From an uncultured Collinsella sp. (lineage in GTDB: Bacteria > Actinomycetota > Coriobacteriia > Coriobacteriales > Coriobacteriaceae), in the NCBI GenBank assembly GCA_934668875.1, contig CAKUON010000003.1, positions 186,001 through 250,000 of the forward strand: 64,000 nt of DNA, given 5' to 3'. Below the pieces are notes generated by a model. The model saw only the letters and a list, made by a program, of their open reading frames with translations. It made no database searches and was not told where the DNA came from. The position numbers were made by a program, and so were the translations under genes. Of this stretch, positions 63,512 to 64,000 are shown piece after piece; within the stretch, counting starts at the first letter, position 1, and every line of letters starts with the position of its first letter.

Positions 63512-64000
63512 ATGAACCACGTTAAACACGTTATTCCGATGTCCGATTCGTCGGTCAGCATTAAGCCTGAGGATATTCAGCCCACTGTGCTGCCCGATGC
63601 ATTTATTCAGTCCGAAATCGTGCGCAAACTCAATACGTTGAGTCTGCCGCGCTATGACCAGTTGCCCAATGTGACGCTCTACCGCGACCAGGTTATTGAG
63701 TATGTTGCGCTGTGGATGGAGCCGCTGTCCATTTGCGTTGAGCACCCTGTCATTACGCCATCGATGATCAATAACTACGTGAAGGTCGGCCTGGTGCCTG
63801 CTCCGGTCAAAAAGCAATATGGCCGCGAGCAGATTGCCCGCCTGATCGCTATCTGCCTCTTTAAGCAGGTCTTACCTATTGCTGCGGTGCAGGCACTCTT
63901 TAACATTCAGCGTTTGAGCTACGATGCCCCGACGGCCTTCGATTATGTGGTCGATCAGCTCGAGGCATCGATTCGTTCGGCGTTTTCCGTCGAGCAGACG
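63512..64000 (+). CDS. DUF1836 domain protein (truncated by window end)
   Basis: The first 163 residues are in the window and the frame stays open to the end. The segment ITPSMINNYVKVGLVP followed by KKQYGREQIARLIAICLF is the mark of DUF1836 proteins, which are small helical proteins with a winged-helix-like start and no assigned role. GGAGGA lies 5 bases before ATG 63512. Regulation is not clear; the gap upstream holds the trxB terminator and an AT-rich stretch (TAGAATACAATA, 63475-63486) that may hold a promoter. Confidence 0.8.
   Translation, partial: MNHVKHVIPMSDSSVSIKPEDIQPTVLPDAFIQSEIVRKLNTLSLPRYDQLPNVTLYRDQVIEYVALWMEPLSICVEHPVITPSMINNYVKVGLVPAPVKKQYGREQIARLIAICLFKQVLPIAAVQALFNIQRLSYDAPTAFDYVVDQLEASIRSAFSVEQT

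Overview
The window reads as a chromosomal segment of a high-GC actinobacterium of the class Coriobacteriia, most like Collinsella. This is inferred from gene content and order, not from a database search. Pointers are: the run uppS-cdsA-dxr-rseP-ispG-proS; an actinobacterial integration host factor in front of gmk-rpoZ; a LysM division-inhibitor gene divergent from lexA and followed by nrdR; a SpoVS-family gene downstream of rny; no sporulation-stage genes; and frequent GTG/TTG starts. Nearly all of it is housekeeping DNA on the + strand. I see no rRNA, tRNA, CRISPR array or prophage.

Layout. 1-6.4 kb: lipid carrier, phospholipid and MEP isoprenoid genes plus proS, closed by two terminators. 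6.5-10.1 kb (minus): adhE and a small phosphotransferase-fold gene. 10.2-10.5 kb: a decayed Y1-transposase fragment inside a 30-bp inverted repeat, next to rpmB (minus). 11.1-16.6 kb: pyrR-pyrB-pyrC-pyrK-pyrD-pyrF with a structured leader. 16.7-19.2 kb: mihF-gmk-rpoZ-thiI. 19.4-23.9 kb: comEA-comEC, holA, rpsT. 23.9-35.5 kb: lepA-dus-hemW, two tandem dnaJ genes (the first with a membrane C-terminus), mtaB-phoH-ybeY-dgkA-era-recO. 35.5-38.3 kb: rpsO and pnp. 38.3-39.4 kb: an AT-richer acetyltransferase gene bracketed by two long palindromic elements. 39.5-48.6 kb: rnj-ftsK-rodZ-like-yajQ-rimO-pgsA-cinA. 48.8-57.6 kb: recA-recX, rny, an unnamed GHKL ATPase, spoVS, miaB-miaA-hflX. 57.6-60.5 kb: SOS control region (lexA with a coupled membrane acyltransferase on minus; LysM inhibitor, nrdR and dut on plus). 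60.5-61 kb: a dense cluster of palindromic repeats. 61-64 kb: an MGDG-synthase-like glycosyltransferase (minus), trxB and a truncated DUF1836 gene.

Working together, the genes cover pyrimidine synthesis, RNA processing and decay (rnj, rny, pnp, ybeY), tRNA and ribosome modification (thiI, dus, mtaB, miaB, miaA, rimO), protein folding, DNA uptake and the SOS response. LexA-type operators lie at both recA and the lexA/LysM intergenic region.

The most unusual signals are: two families of intergenic palindromic elements whose loops and inner segments are conserved while their outer stems differ in sequence yet still pair (38316-38463 with 39227-39359; 60553-60985); the membrane-anchored DnaJ variant; an RseP protease with a large winged-helix-like insertion; the GHKL ATPase beside SpoVS; and the inverted-repeat element carrying a transposase remnant.
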